DNA from: Halobacteriovoraceae bacterium
GTDB lineage: Bacteria > Bdellovibrionota > Bacteriovoracia > Bacteriovoracales > Bacteriovoracaceae
NCBI GenBank assembly: GCA_002712005.1
Contig: PASP01000004.1
Coordinates: forward strand, 179,671 to 243,670
Length of the DNA stretch: 64,000 nucleotides
Direction of reading: 5' to 3'
Under the pieces are notes generated by a model that worked only from the letters and a program-made list of their open reading frames with translations, searched no databases and was not told the origin of the DNA. A program made the position numbers and the translations under genes. Positions 25,298 to 34,754 of this stretch are shown here, one piece after another; position 1 is the first letter of the stretch; every line of letters starts with the position of its first letter.

Positions 25298-25651
25298 ATG
25301 AAGAACTTACTATTAGGGCTTACCCTAATATCTATCTCAAGTTGTGCCACTATACTAAACGACAAATTGCACAAAATCAATGTCACGGCAACTAAGAAGG
25401 AAATTGAAGGGACTATCGATGGAGCTCCTTTTCATGCTCCTGGTATTGTAGCCGTACCTAGAACAAAGCATGATAAAATCATGAAAGTAAGTACTCCTGG
25501 GTGTGAACAAGAAATGCTTCTCAAGCATGAAGTTGATCCTAAGTTCTTTATCAATATTCTTTCAGGTGGTACATTTGGTTCTACAACTGACTACAGTTCA
25601 GAGAAAATGTGGAAATACCAAGATCAAATTATTATTACTTGTCCAAACTAG
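25298..25651 (+). CDS. Small lipoprotein, 117 aa
   Basis: Lipobox ISSC with lipidated Cys near residue 16, then a short beta-rich domain. The motif INVTATKKEIEGTIDGAPFHAPGIVAVP (shown in parts) looks like a repeated beta-sandwich; family not recognised. The start has its own promoter at 25242. Only 8 bases separate it from the DUF4105 gene, so the two should be co-transcribed. Confidence 0.75.
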   Translation: MKNLLLGLTLISISSCATILNDKLHKINVTATKKEIEGTIDGAPFHAPGIVAVPRTKHDKIMKVSTPGCEQEMLLKHEVDPKFFINILSGGTFGSTTDYSSEKMWKYQDQIIITCPN

Positions 25652-25659
25652 AATATTTC

Positions 25660-27399
25660 ATGGCAAAGAAGTTTCTCTTCTTTGCCCTTTCTTTTCTATT
25701 CTCCCCCACTTTATTTGCTCAAACGGAAGATCGTCTTGATGATCATATCGAAGATTGGAGTCAACTCCTTCATCACGGCCGTTATATCTCAGAGAATTCA
25801 CAATTTTACTTGAGTTCTGAATATGATCCTAAGAAAGAATGGGAACTCTCTCTAAAAGAGTTGAATCAAAAGAGTTCATGGATTTGTAAGTTTCCAGCTC
25901 GAGCCTACCTTATCTCCATGGCCATAAAAAAGTCCCCTCCCAGCTATTCTCACTGCGAAGACTTCTTGAGTTTTCAAAAAAGAGCTCCTGCTGATCAAGT
26001 CTCTATAGTCTACGTTTCAGAAAAAATGCAATCTCCAGAAAGTGGATTTGGTCATTCTTTTTTGAAAATAGCGGGTAATGATCTCTCTCATACTTTTTCA
26101 TTTTGGACGAAAATGAATGACGTAGATCCTTTAAGTTTAATCTTAAAAACCTTTATTACCGGTAAAAAGGGCTATTTCACCATGGCACCTTTCTCAGAGA
26201 CTTCCTCCTACTATATCGAAAAAGAGGGTCGAAACCTTTGGGAGTATCAACTTGAATTAACACAAAGGCAGAAGACTCTTCTCTACTTTCACCTCTATGA
26301 ATTAAAGAATACAAACTTCCAGTACCTCTTTCACGGCCATAATTGCTCAACTCTCATTAGAGAAATCTTAAAAGTTGCCTATCCAGACTTTTCACCTGGT
26401 CATCTTTGGGCGACTCCAAAAGATGTAATAAAGGAACTCCACTATAGTAAAAAGATTGATAAGACGATCCAACATATTGGTCACAATAGTTTCATACGTG
26501 TACTCAACAAAAATCTACAGACAACAACACAAGATAGAGAAACGATTAAAGATTTAAAACTTCCCTCTCTTGAAGGTCATTCCGTTGAAAAGACGGCCCT
26601 TTACTACCATCTTGCTAAAGAATATACGGCCTATGAATATAGCTCTGGTCATATCTCCTACGCAAAATACAAATCAGCAGTGAAGGATATAAATAAGAGA
26701 GTTTCTGCTGAAGCTAGAGATTTTCAAATCACGATTCCTGATGACTCTAATCCTCTGCACTCCCAACAAGACTCTCAGATCAATTTAAGCTATCACCAAA
26801 TTGATAATCATCATTACTATGGATTAGGCTTTCTTCCAGTCTCTCATAAACTTCATAACTTAAATCTCAATTACGAAAGTGAGTTTCAACTAGGTGGATT
26901 TAATCTTTTGAAGAATGTATCGAATGAAGAGTACTTACTTCAAGAGTTCAATATTCTTAAAATTAAAGTCTATCAAGATTACGATCCCCTTATTGGTGGA
27001 ACATCCTTTCAATTTGATTTTGGAGTAAAACAAATTTTAAATAGAGATTTTAGATTTACAGAAGGACTAAGAGCTCAATTTGGTCTAGGAAGAACCTACT
27101 CCCTCTTTAACGATTTAGATCTCTTTGCCTTAACTCATTTAGAGTCCTTTAAAGACAATGATCATAGTTTTCTTAGGGAAAAGTTTCAATTCGGTTTAAT
27201 CATTCGAGAGATCTACAATATGAAGTCTATTATTGATTTTCAGATCAATTCCCCCTTTAGTGAGAAGCGAATTTATGATCTCGATTTCATCCAATCCTTT
27301 AATTTTAAGAATATTAATCTCAACACTCAATTGAATTTCAATTGGCAAAATGGAATACAGAAGAATTCTTACAGTCTCAATACTGCTTTTCTTTTCTAA
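25660..27399 (+). CDS. DUF4105 protein with C-terminal barrel, second of two copies
   Basis: 579 residues from ATG 25660; the longer in-frame reading lacks a signal peptide, while here MAKKFLFFALSFLFSPTLFA is one. DUF4105 core: SGFGHSFL (His132), a Trp/aromatic-rich middle and GHNCSTLI (Cys229), the candidate catalytic pair of a permuted papain-like hydrolase. The C-terminal 200 residues alternate strands and end in AFLF, as a barrel. The order of domains equals that of the copy at 8490, so they are paralogues. Encoded directly after a small lipoprotein gene. Substrate unknown; membrane or peptidoglycan chemistry is plausible. Confidence 0.86.
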   Translation: MAKKFLFFALSFLFSPTLFAQTEDRLDDHIEDWSQLLHHGRYISENSQFYLSSEYDPKKEWELSLKELNQKSSWICKFPARAYLISMAIKKSPPSYSHCEDFLSFQKRAPADQVSIVYVSEKMQSPESGFGHSFLKIAGNDLSHTFSFWTKMNDVDPLSLILKTFITGKKGYFTMAPFSETSSYYIEKEGRNLWEYQLELTQRQKTLLYFHLYELKNTNFQYLFHGHNCSTLIREILKVAYPDFSPGHLWATPKDVIKELHYSKKIDKTIQHIGHNSFIRVLNKNLQTTTQDRETIKDLKLPSLEGHSVEKTALYYHLAKEYTAYEYSSGHISYAKYKSAVKDINKRVSAEARDFQITIPDDSNPLHSQQDSQINLSYHQIDNHHYYGLGFLPVSHKLHNLNLNYESEFQLGGFNLLKNVSNEEYLLQEFNILKIKVYQDYDPLIGGTSFQFDFGVKQILNRDFRFTEGLRAQFGLGRTYSLFNDLDLFALTHLESFKDNDHSFLREKFQFGLIIREIYNMKSIIDFQINSPFSEKRIYDLDFIQSFNFKNINLNTQLNFNWQNGIQKNSYSLNTAFLF

Positions 27400-27420
27400 G
27401 TAATAGGAAGGAATAAAAAG

Positions 27421-27497
27421 TGGCGGGGCGTGAGGGATTCGAACCCCCGACCAATTGGTTCGAAGCCAACTACTCTATCCAGCTGAGCTAACACCCC
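27421..27497 (-). tRNA. tRNA-Arg (UCG)
   Basis: On the minus strand a 77-nt cloverleaf begins GGGGTGTTAGCTCAG and ends with acceptor ACGCCCC, discriminator G and encoded CCA. The anticodon loop CTTCGAA holds UCG, and the T-arm GGGGGTTCGAATCCC is complete. Reads Arg CGA codons. Confidence 0.95.
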
Positions 27498-27517
27498 GTG
27501 ATCTTTTCTTCAATAGT

Positions 27518-28507
27518 TTACGGCCTGATGGTTACGGTGTCACGTGATTTCCTAGTTTGTGACTCCATCCATAATACGGCCAAAAAACATAAGATAGAAA
27601 GGCCAATGGCCAAGGCAACTTCGCCATTCCATTGATCAGGAAGAATATTTGCTTCTCTTAATATCCTCACCTTTCCTCTAATGACTTTAGTTTCTAAGAC
27701 TTCTTTCCATGGCCAAACTTTCTTCATGGAACCGATGAGAATTCCTGTTAAAAAGGCCATGGTTTGTTCTCTATGATGTTTGAGAAACCAGTTTAAAATA
27801 CGACTAAAACCAGCTACCCCTGTTAAGCTTCCCGCCACGAAGGTAAGAAGAATAGTGAAATTTCCATCTCCAAAAGGATTCTTTACAGCGCCGGTTATGA
27901 ACTCATACTTACCAAGAATAAGAAGAAGAAAAGAACCACTTAATCCCGGTAAAATCATCGCAGTGATACCAATGATGCCACAAAGGTAAATAAACCATGA
28001 GGAGGTGGGGGTATCTACTGGGATAAGACTGACCATCAGCCAAGCAAAGACAGCCCCAATTATCAGCGCAAGGAGATTACTCATTTTCTTCGGATGCTCT
28101 AATTCTCTGAAGATCACAATAATGGAAGCTCCAATAAGCCCAAAGAAACTGGCCCATGTAGGAATTGGATGTTCGTTAATAAGAAAGTGCATAAGTCTGG
28201 CCAAAAGAAAAATAGCCGAAAGCATTCCTAAAACAAGAGGGATTAGGAATCTAATATGAACAATACTTAGAAAGCTCTTTAAATCTAGACGTAGCAACGC
28301 CGAAAGGGATCTCTTATTTACTGAGCCCACAGCATCTAACATCCCTTCATAAATTCCAGTAATAAAGGCAATCGTTCCCCCAGATACTCCAGGGATCAAA
28401 TCCGCCACTCCCATGCAGAATGCCTTTAAATAGAGAGTGATATAGTCCTTACGAGAATGAGGACCAGGAGAGGCCAAAAAGGCCTCCTTCCAGCTTTTAG
28501 GTTGCAT
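27518..28507 (-). CDS. popT: DUF368 membrane protein (PopT-type undecaprenyl-phosphate translocase)
   Basis: 329 residues with about ten transmembrane helices. The family signature GVADLIPGVSGGTIAFITGIYE is at residues 33-54 (shown as GVADLIPGVSGG / TIAFITGIYE) with a second, symmetric GLSGSFLLLILGKYEF copy, the inverted-repeat transporter plan of DUF368. DUF368 proteins have been reported to flip the carrier lipid undecaprenyl phosphate across the inner membrane for reuse in wall synthesis. It follows topA by 3 bases and its ribosome site (GGAG) lies in the last topA codons, so both are in one operon. Confidence 0.9.
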   Translation of the reverse strand: MQPKSWKEAFLASPGPHSRKDYITLYLKAFCMGVADLIPGVSGGTIAFITGIYEGMLDAVGSVNKRSLSALLRLDLKSFLSIVHIRFLIPLVLGMLSAIFLLARLMHFLINEHPIPTWASFFGLIGASIIVIFRELEHPKKMSNLLALIIGAVFAWLMVSLIPVDTPTSSWFIYLCGIIGITAMILPGLSGSFLLLILGKYEFITGAVKNPFGDGNFTILLTFVAGSLTGVAGFSRILNWFLKHHREQTMAFLTGILIGSMKKVWPWKEVLETKVIRGKVRILREANILPDQWNGEVALAIGLSILCFLAVLWMESQTRKSRDTVTIRP

Positions 28508-28510
28508 GAC

Positions 28511-31093
28511 TTAAGACTCCGCGCTTTCTTGCAATTGCTTAGCTTCTTCTGCTTCCTTCCTCGCTTCTTCTTTTCCAAAAGGAGTCGCAGACCAATCTTC
28601 CTTGTGCTTACACTTTGGACAAATAAGCTCTTTTCCCCACCTCTTCGTTTCCTTAAAGGTCATAATGGGGTAACCACAACCTGCGCAATCATACTTATAG
28701 GGCTTAGACCAAAGAGCATTTTCACAATTTGGATAATTACTACATCCGTAGAAGAATTTTCCATAGCGAGACTTCTTCTCTGCAAACTTTCCAACTTTAC
28801 ATTCAGGACATGTGATTTGAAGAGTGTAAGGCAAGGTCGTATCGCAGTGAGGATAATCTTCACAACGAACAAAGCGACCATACTTTCCTGTCTTCACTTC
28901 CATTTTTTTGCCACAGGTTGGGCATGGATCATGAAACCAATTTTTTGGAAGAATAGTGATCGTTCCATCAAGAGACTTTTTGAAGTCATGAGTTGAATTA
29001 CAGTCTGGATAATTCGAACAGGCCAAGAACTGACCATTTCTTCCCCATTTAATTGTATATTCACCGTCATCACATTTTTTACAATTGATCCCTGTAGGAA
29101 TCGACTGCTTCTTTAAGTTCTTCATTTCTTCTTTGGCCTTTTCTAGAGTTTTTTCAAACCCTGACCAAAATTCTTTAAGAACTTTTTTCCAAGTGACTCC
29201 ACCATCTTCAATCTTATCGAGTAATTCTTCAACCTGCGCAGTAAAGTCGACATTCATGACATCTGGAAATGATTCAATCAACATTTTACAAACAACCATC
29301 CCCAACTCAGTTGGTAGGAAACGGTTTTCTATTTTTTCTACATAACCTCTATCTTGAATATTAGAAATAATAGAGGCATAGGTAGATGGTCTTCCGATCC
29401 CCTTTTCTTCTAGATCCTTAACAAGAGAGGCTTCATTATATCTCGGAGGCGGAGAGGTCCAATGTTCCGTTTCCTCTGCATCCTTGATTGGCTTAAGTGC
29501 TTCATTTTCAGAGATTTCAGGAAGTAGTCCAGCTTTTACATCATTTGAATCATCGTCATCATCTCCCCCTTTCTTAGAACGTTTTTCTGCAGCAGCTTCT
29601 AAATAAACCGTTCTAAAACCAGGAAATTTTATAATCGAACCATTGGCCCTAAAGAAATGATTTTCGCATTCAAGAGTAACTGTAGTTTGATCGATAATTG
29701 CTTGAGTCATCTGAGAGGAGATAAACTTATTCCAAATGAGTTCATAGAGTTTCTGTTGCTCAGGCTCTAAGTCACCACGTACTTCATCAGGCGTGAACAT
29801 GAGATTCGTTGGCCTAATCGCCTCGTGGGCATCTTGAACTTTATTTGAACCTTTCTTCTTATAAATATTTGGTTCACCAGGAAGATAGTCATTACCGTAC
29901 TTCCCTTTAATATACTCTCTCACTTGTTCAAGCGCCTCAGGAGCCGTTCTCACAGAGTCCGTTCTCATATAAGTGATAAGACCTTGCATTCCATGATGAG
30001 TTAGCTGAATCCCTTCATAGAGTTTCTGAGCAATCATCATTGTTCTCTTTGCCGTATAGCCCAGCTTATTTGCAGCTTCCTGTTGTAGCTTAGAAGTTGT
30101 AAAGGGAGGCGTTGGATTTTGCTTTCGTTCACGCTTCTTTACTTCGGTAACTTGAAAGTTCTTTCCTTTAACATCAGAGACAATTTTCTTAACAAGATCT
30201 TCATCGACAAGTTCTGTCTTCTTCTTGGGTTCTTCTCCATAGTATTTAAATTCAAATTTAGTATTTGATTTTTCCATGACTCCAGCGATGGAGAACCATC
30301 TCTCTGGAACGAAGGCCTTTATTTCATCTTCTCTTTCAACAATAATTCTGAGAGCAACTGATTGTACGCGCCCAGCAGAAATTCCTCTTTGTACCTTGTC
30401 CCACAGAATAGGTGAGATTTTATATCCCACGAGTCTATCGAGAACTCTTCTCGTTTTTTGAGAGTCATACATTTCGCGATTGAGTTTTGATGGATTGGCT
30501 ATAGCATCCTGTACAGCATTCTTTGTAACGGCGTTAAATACAACACGATGAGTTTTTGAAGGTTTTCTAATTTCTTCTGATAAATGGTGAGCGATCGCCT
30601 CACCTTCGCGGCCCATATCTGGGGCCAAGAATATATGGTCTGCACCTTTGGCCAGTTCTTGAATTCTTTCGATCTTATCTTTCTTGCCCGTTATGGGAAC
30701 GAGATCGATTTCGAAATTATTCTTAATGTCTACACCTAGTTTAGACTTGGGTAGATCCTTTATGTGCCCGTTGGAGGCAACGACTTGGTAGCCTTTACCA
30801 AGGTATTTCTTGATGGTTTTAGCCTTTGAGGGGGACTCCACGATGACGAGGTCGTAGGGGCCGGTGCTTTTTTTGGAGGCTTTTTTCTTTGCTGTTTTCT
30901 TTGCTGTTTTCTTTGTTGTTTTTTTGGCTGCTTTTTTGGCCGTTTTTTTGGTGGCTTTTTTATTTGCTGTTTTCTTTGCTGTTTTCTTTGTTGTTTTTTT
31001 GGCCGCTTTTTTGGCCGTTTTCTTTTTTGTCTTCTTAGATACTTTCTTAGAGTTCACCTCTTTCGTGGACTCTTCACTAGCTTTTGCTGTCAC
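28511..31093 (-). CDS. topA: DNA topoisomerase I with a Lys-rich N-terminal tail
   Basis: Relaxes negative supercoils. In 860 residues it shows the TOPRIM domain (YDLVIVESPSKAKTIKK near 80), the active-site Tyr in GLITYMRTDS (near 373), and four C-terminal zinc ribbons with CxxC pairs. Unusually, residues 1-76 are almost entirely Lys, Ala and Thr, made of two 25-residue copies, whereas other TopA proteins carry basic tails at the C-terminus if at all. The start is GTG at 31093 with AAGGTG 5 bases upstream. It is part of an operon with the LysM and TPR genes upstream and popT downstream. Confidence 0.96.
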   Translation of the reverse strand: MTAKASEESTKEVNSKKVSKKTKKKTAKKAAKKTTKKTAKKTANKKATKKTAKKAAKKTTKKTAKKTAKKKASKKSTGPYDLVIVESPSKAKTIKKYLGKGYQVVASNGHIKDLPKSKLGVDIKNNFEIDLVPITGKKDKIERIQELAKGADHIFLAPDMGREGEAIAHHLSEEIRKPSKTHRVVFNAVTKNAVQDAIANPSKLNREMYDSQKTRRVLDRLVGYKISPILWDKVQRGISAGRVQSVALRIIVEREDEIKAFVPERWFSIAGVMEKSNTKFEFKYYGEEPKKKTELVDEDLVKKIVSDVKGKNFQVTEVKKRERKQNPTPPFTTSKLQQEAANKLGYTAKRTMMIAQKLYEGIQLTHHGMQGLITYMRTDSVRTAPEALEQVREYIKGKYGNDYLPGEPNIYKKKGSNKVQDAHEAIRPTNLMFTPDEVRGDLEPEQQKLYELIWNKFISSQMTQAIIDQTTVTLECENHFFRANGSIIKFPGFRTVYLEAAAEKRSKKGGDDDDDSNDVKAGLLPEISENEALKPIKDAEETEHWTSPPPRYNEASLVKDLEEKGIGRPSTYASIISNIQDRGYVEKIENRFLPTELGMVVCKMLIESFPDVMNVDFTAQVEELLDKIEDGGVTWKKVLKEFWSGFEKTLEKAKEEMKNLKKQSIPTGINCKKCDDGEYTIKWGRNGQFLACSNYPDCNSTHDFKKSLDGTITILPKNWFHDPCPTCGKKMEVKTGKYGRFVRCEDYPHCDTTLPYTLQITCPECKVGKFAEKKSRYGKFFYGCSNYPNCENALWSKPYKYDCAGCGYPIMTFKETKRWGKELICPKCKHKEDWSATPFGKEEARKEAEEAKQLQESAES
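30875..31024. repeat. Two tandem 75-bp repeats inside the start of topA
   Basis: Units 30875-30949 and 30950-31024 are nearly identical and lie in the codons for the Lys/Ala/Thr-rich tail (residues 24-48 and 49-73, each 25 residues, e.g. KKTAKKAAKKTTKK). The length is a multiple of three, so copy-number change would keep the frame. Confidence 0.9.
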
Positions 31094-31179
31094 TTCATCA
31101 CCTTGGCTTTAAGGGGGCTCATTTTGCATAGCCCCGTGTTTACATATGAATAAGGTTCGGACAAATGATAATAAATGTC

Positions 31180-33336
31180 TTACAGTTCGTCGGTATTCAA
31201 CAACTCATCGATTTCTTCAAGATCAAATTCAGTTAAACCATAAGGATTTTCTTTCGAGTTTAGATCCTCGTCTAAGAATTTCAGTCCAACTTCATCTTCG
31301 ATGTCGTTCAATGACTCGAATGCGTTAGGATCAGTTCCCTTCACATTACGCTCTATATTATTTAAGTTCTGAGCTTCTAGGAACTTGTCTTCATCGACCT
31401 TTGCTTCATTTAGCGCTTCTTCTGCTTCTAAAATTTCTGCTTCGAGTCTTTCAAGTTCTTTGAGATCTCTTTCGTGATCTTTGATAATTGACTTCTCGCG
31501 TTCTTGACGCTCAAGCTCTTCAAGCTCATCCTCTGTTAGCTGCACTTGGTCAGCTTTTTCGAGAAGATCTTTTGAAATATCATCCAGACTCAACTCAATA
31601 TCGAGTTCATCCAATGCCTTATTTTCGATATCTTTAACCGCACCGAGAACACTGCGATTTCGATTAGCCGCGGCCAAAGCCGCTTGCTCTTCTGTTTTTG
31701 TTAGAGCAATGGTTCCAATTGGGATATCAGTTCTTGAACTTGTAATGAGAGCAGTAGCAAAGTTATCCGTTAAACTTATAACCGTTACTTCTCCAATCTT
31801 ATAGGTAGGATCAGCCGTTAATCTCTTATCTCTTCCTCGATCCATGAATGAATAGAGTTCAAAGACAGTTCCCATTTCAACACCATCGGCGCGACCACGA
31901 TCGAGATAAACAACTCCACCGTAGGCAACACCACCAGCAGCCTCTTGATAGGAAGAGATAATAGCAGCTTCAATATTTCTCTTATTAAAGGTTCTAATAA
32001 TCTTACCAGTTTTAGGCGTATATACAGTAACTCGGTCCCCTCTTTGAACGAGACCACTTACCTCGGTGAGCTCACACTCCCAAAGGTTGTTGATTTTTCT
32101 TAAGGCCTTGGCCTGTGCTCCAATCGTGTACTTATATCCGGAGCGATCAGAAACTTTATGCTTTACTTGACCACCGGCTACATAAACCGAGAAAAGATCT
32201 CCTGGTTTAACTTTTACAGATTTATCAAAGTTTACAAAGACATGATCAAATCGAGAAAGAAAGATATTCTCTTTTCCCATACCTTCAATTGCACCTAAAT
32301 CCTGAACAATATTTGATGTGACAAAGGTATTGAGAAAGAAGCCCTCTTTTACATTGAAGACAATTTTTGAATCCTTATCAAATCCAGAGTTATCATATTG
32401 CTCTCCTGGCTCTTGAATCACAATATCAGGAACCGGAGGCTCGTATTCAGAATATTGGGTAATCAGATTGTCATTGGCAATAGATTTTAAATCATCATAA
32501 GTCTCTTGAGAGGCAAATTGAAAGTAAACCCCTTCATTAATAAGACGTTTACGCTCTTCAATCCAATCCGGCTTTACATCATCACCAAACTCTTTGAAAT
32601 TTACAAAATCGCTTTGAGAGGCTTTCTTTCCTGCATCTTTATCTGCGTAACCTTCTCCAAAAGATCCCAGACTCACTTCAGGCATGGTCTCCGTATCTCC
32701 TGTCGAAAAGATAAGAGTCATCCCAGGCTCAATTTCATGAGGGTTCGTGATCTGAGGGTTTAAAGACCAAATTTTAGAATAATAGAAACCAGATCCAAAA
32801 AGCTTTTGAGAAATTTTCCACAGCCAATCCCCTTTTTGAATAACATATTTATCCAACTGTGCAGCAGCAGATATTTCATCCCACTCTTTAGCTGGAATTT
32901 TTCCCTCTACAAATTTAGAGAGCTCCAAAAGCTCTTTTTCTTCTGCACCTACATCGAAGATAACTGCTGGTGTATTGCGATCGCTTTTTAAATTATCGGC
33001 CATATTTTCAGGTTCATTAATTGTCTTTCCACTTTCATCAATTAAAACCTGAATTGATTCTTCTTGTTCCTCGGCAAGAGTGGAGGTCGCTTCTTTATTG
33101 CCCTCCCCTTTTTGCGTTTCAAAAACCATATCGCCAATATCTTCTTTCAAAGACTCGAGATCATCAATTTCTTCAAGAGCATCCGTTGTCGCAGCATTGG
33201 GTTGATCCGCAGCTCCTTCATTCATTATCTCAATATCACTGGGATCAAGAAGCTCTAAATCATCAATATCCTGAGCTAAGGAAAAGCTCCCCATTAAATA
33301 ATCTAAAAATAGGATAGAGATGAATAATTTATTCAT
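31180..33336 (-). CDS. Secreted LysM protein, 718 aa
   Basis: Signal peptide ending SLA; about 160 acidic residues rich in Asp/Glu; a LysM domain at 163-210 (KYVIQKGDWLWKISQKLFG ... NPHEIEPGMTLIF), which binds glycan strands; and a long C-terminal region with beta-type segments, for example GGVVYLDRGRADGVEMGTVFELYSF (in two parts), and a Glu-rich coiled-coil tail (about 590-680). Acts in the envelope. It is the second gene of a run: TPR lipoprotein, LysM, topA, popT. Eight bases separate it from the lipoprotein gene. Confidence 0.85.
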   Translation of the reverse strand: MNKLFISILFLDYLMGSFSLAQDIDDLELLDPSDIEIMNEGAADQPNAATTDALEEIDDLESLKEDIGDMVFETQKGEGNKEATSTLAEEQEESIQVLIDESGKTINEPENMADNLKSDRNTPAVIFDVGAEEKELLELSKFVEGKIPAKEWDEISAAAQLDKYVIQKGDWLWKISQKLFGSGFYYSKIWSLNPQITNPHEIEPGMTLIFSTGDTETMPEVSLGSFGEGYADKDAGKKASQSDFVNFKEFGDDVKPDWIEERKRLINEGVYFQFASQETYDDLKSIANDNLITQYSEYEPPVPDIVIQEPGEQYDNSGFDKDSKIVFNVKEGFFLNTFVTSNIVQDLGAIEGMGKENIFLSRFDHVFVNFDKSVKVKPGDLFSVYVAGGQVKHKVSDRSGYKYTIGAQAKALRKINNLWECELTEVSGLVQRGDRVTVYTPKTGKIIRTFNKRNIEAAIISSYQEAAGGVAYGGVVYLDRGRADGVEMGTVFELYSFMDRGRDKRLTADPTYKIGEVTVISLTDNFATALITSSRTDIPIGTIALTKTEEQAALAAANRNRSVLGAVKDIENKALDELDIELSLDDISKDLLEKADQVQLTEDELEELERQEREKSIIKDHERDLKELERLEAEILEAEEALNEAKVDEDKFLEAQNLNNIERNVKGTDPNAFESLNDIEDEVGLKFLDEDLNSKENPYGLTEFDLEEIDELLNTDEL

Positions 33337-33344
33337 GAATACTC

Positions 33345-34127
33345 TTATGCCCCTTGCTCAAAGAAGTCGTGAAGTATCGAATAGTACTTCTCTTGCTTAG
33401 CTGCTAATTTTAATTTTTCACTACAAACAATAAGTCGCCCCAGGGTCTTTATAACCAGCCCAGAAAAAGCATACTGACCGATGACTTCCTCAAAAATTTG
33501 CATAGAGAGATCATACTCTCCTTGCTTAAAGAGTATTTCTCCTAAGAGGAACTTTGCTCTCACAACAATTTGCTTAAGTGAGGATTTCTCCAGTGACTTG
33601 ATCATGGTTAGAGCTTGATCGAATTTATTTTGGGCCACAAGAGCTTCGGCCTTTCTAATTTGAGCAATTTCTGCTTCGACAAGATTGGCATCATAGCTAG
33701 CACTTGAAGGCAACTGAACACTATTTACAATGGGCTTCCCTACTGGTGCAGCCTCTCTTGCTGAACTTTGATCAAATACATCTACCGTTCCTCCTAATTC
33801 AGAAGCCGTTTTCACACGACTAATTTCTTGGGCAACAATATCTGCATCAATCACTTGTTCGCTTTCAATTTGATTCATCAGCTTATTGGCCTTCGCTGTT
33901 TCAGACTGCTCAATTCTCTTTTGCTTGAGAAGAGCTTCATACTTCTTGGCCAATTCATCAAATTGTTCCTTAGGAACCATCTGTTGCTGATCATCTTGCG
34001 CCGATGCCATTGGGTCATCACCAAATAGACTTGAGCGATCTGTATCAATCCAACTACAAGAAGAGAATGTAAGAAGAGACGTTAAGAAAAACGTGTGACA
34101 AAACTTTTTTGTGTAGAAATCTTTCAC
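33345..34127 (-). CDS. TPR-type lipoprotein upstream of the LysM gene
   Basis: About 260 residues. Lipobox LTFSSC anchors it in the envelope. After a Gln/Glu-rich coiled-coil stretch, the C-terminal 120 residues are TPR-like helices (EALVAQNKFDQALTMIKSL, then GEILFKQGEYDLSMQIFEEVI). The start is taken as GTG 34127: GGAGG lies 7 bases upstream, and GTG 34130 or TTG 34163 are alternatives. It probably works with the LysM protein, 8 bases downstream, as an envelope scaffold. Confidence 0.8.
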   Translation of the reverse strand: MKDFYTKKFCHTFFLTSLLTFSSCSWIDTDRSSLFGDDPMASAQDDQQQMVPKEQFDELAKKYEALLKQKRIEQSETAKANKLMNQIESEQVIDADIVAQEISRVKTASELGGTVDVFDQSSAREAAPVGKPIVNSVQLPSSASYDANLVEAEIAQIRKAEALVAQNKFDQALTMIKSLEKSSLKQIVVRAKFLLGEILFKQGEYDLSMQIFEEVIGQYAFSGLVIKTLGRLIVCSEKLKLAAKQEKYYSILHDFFEQGA

Positions 34128-34327
34128 CACTTGTCCTCCATGACAAGAAAGCTCGTTATTCAATCCATGAATCCTTTCTTTATACTACAAAAGAATGAGC
34201 TCCTTTAATTGTAAGGGAATACTGAATGAAGTCAATCACTTATCAGGTTTACTTTCGAAAGGAGTTCTCAAGGAAATCAATAAGACAAATAAATAAAGAA
34301 ATTACAGAAGCAAAACATTCAGGTATA

Positions 34328-34339
34328 ACCCAATTGGGT
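34328..34339. promoter_or_regulatory. Perfect 12-bp palindrome upstream of a small protein gene
   Basis: ACCCAATTGGGT, flanked by TATA and CTATA, 45 bases before the ATG of the 102-residue gene. Possible operator; no regulator is assigned. Confidence 0.4.
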
Positions 34340-34383
34340 CTATAAATCCCTTTTATGAATATACAGAAACAATTGCTATCACT

Positions 34384-34692
34384 ATGAAATTACAACACTA
34401 CATTATCAAAGTTCCTAAAGATCAGGCCGCTTTTACTTACTTTCAACTTGAAGCTAATGAAGGCTTATGCTTTTACTCAACTTTAGACTCAAGCCTAACT
34501 CTTCCTTATCGAGAGATTGAGCTTTTCTCTCCCCTATCACTTCACCAAGAAGTTAAGAATTTTCTCGATCATCTGAAAAATGAAGTCCCCTTTGAAATTC
34601 TTGTTCATGAAGAGCTGGAAGATTCCAAGGACCTTATGAATCTCCATCGTAAAGATGGAAAGAAAACTCTTCATGAAAAAAAGAGCAAGTAA
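34384..34692 (+). CDS. Small protein of unknown function, 102 aa
   Basis: No signal peptide. The first 60 residues look like a small alpha/beta domain with YIIKVPKDQAAFTYFQLEANEGLCFY (in two parts), then a charged Lys-rich tail. No family recognised. No good ribosome site is visible. It lies 63 bases before the radical SAM gene on the same strand. Confidence 0.6.
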   Translation: MKLQHYIIKVPKDQAAFTYFQLEANEGLCFYSTLDSSLTLPYREIELFSPLSLHQEVKNFLDHLKNEVPFEILVHEELEDSKDLMNLHRKDGKKTLHEKKSK

Positions 34693-34754
34693 CTGAATGA
34701 GAATGCCCTTCAAAAAATAGAATAACGCAAAATAAAATGAGATAATAAGAAGCA

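Noticed and set aside
28457..28996. Long plus-strand reading frame opposite topA
   Set aside because: It is the antisense of the zinc-ribbon codons of topA, Arg- and Phe-rich, without a ribosome site or family match.
30875..31024. 75-bp repeats as a CRISPR array
   Set aside because: The repeats are directly adjacent without spacers and lie in coding sequence. I saw no CRISPR array or cas gene in the window.
30864..31112. Plus-strand frame opposite the Lys-rich topA tail
   Set aside because: The translation is only Phe, Val, Ala and Leu, the complement of the Lys/Ala/Thr repeats.
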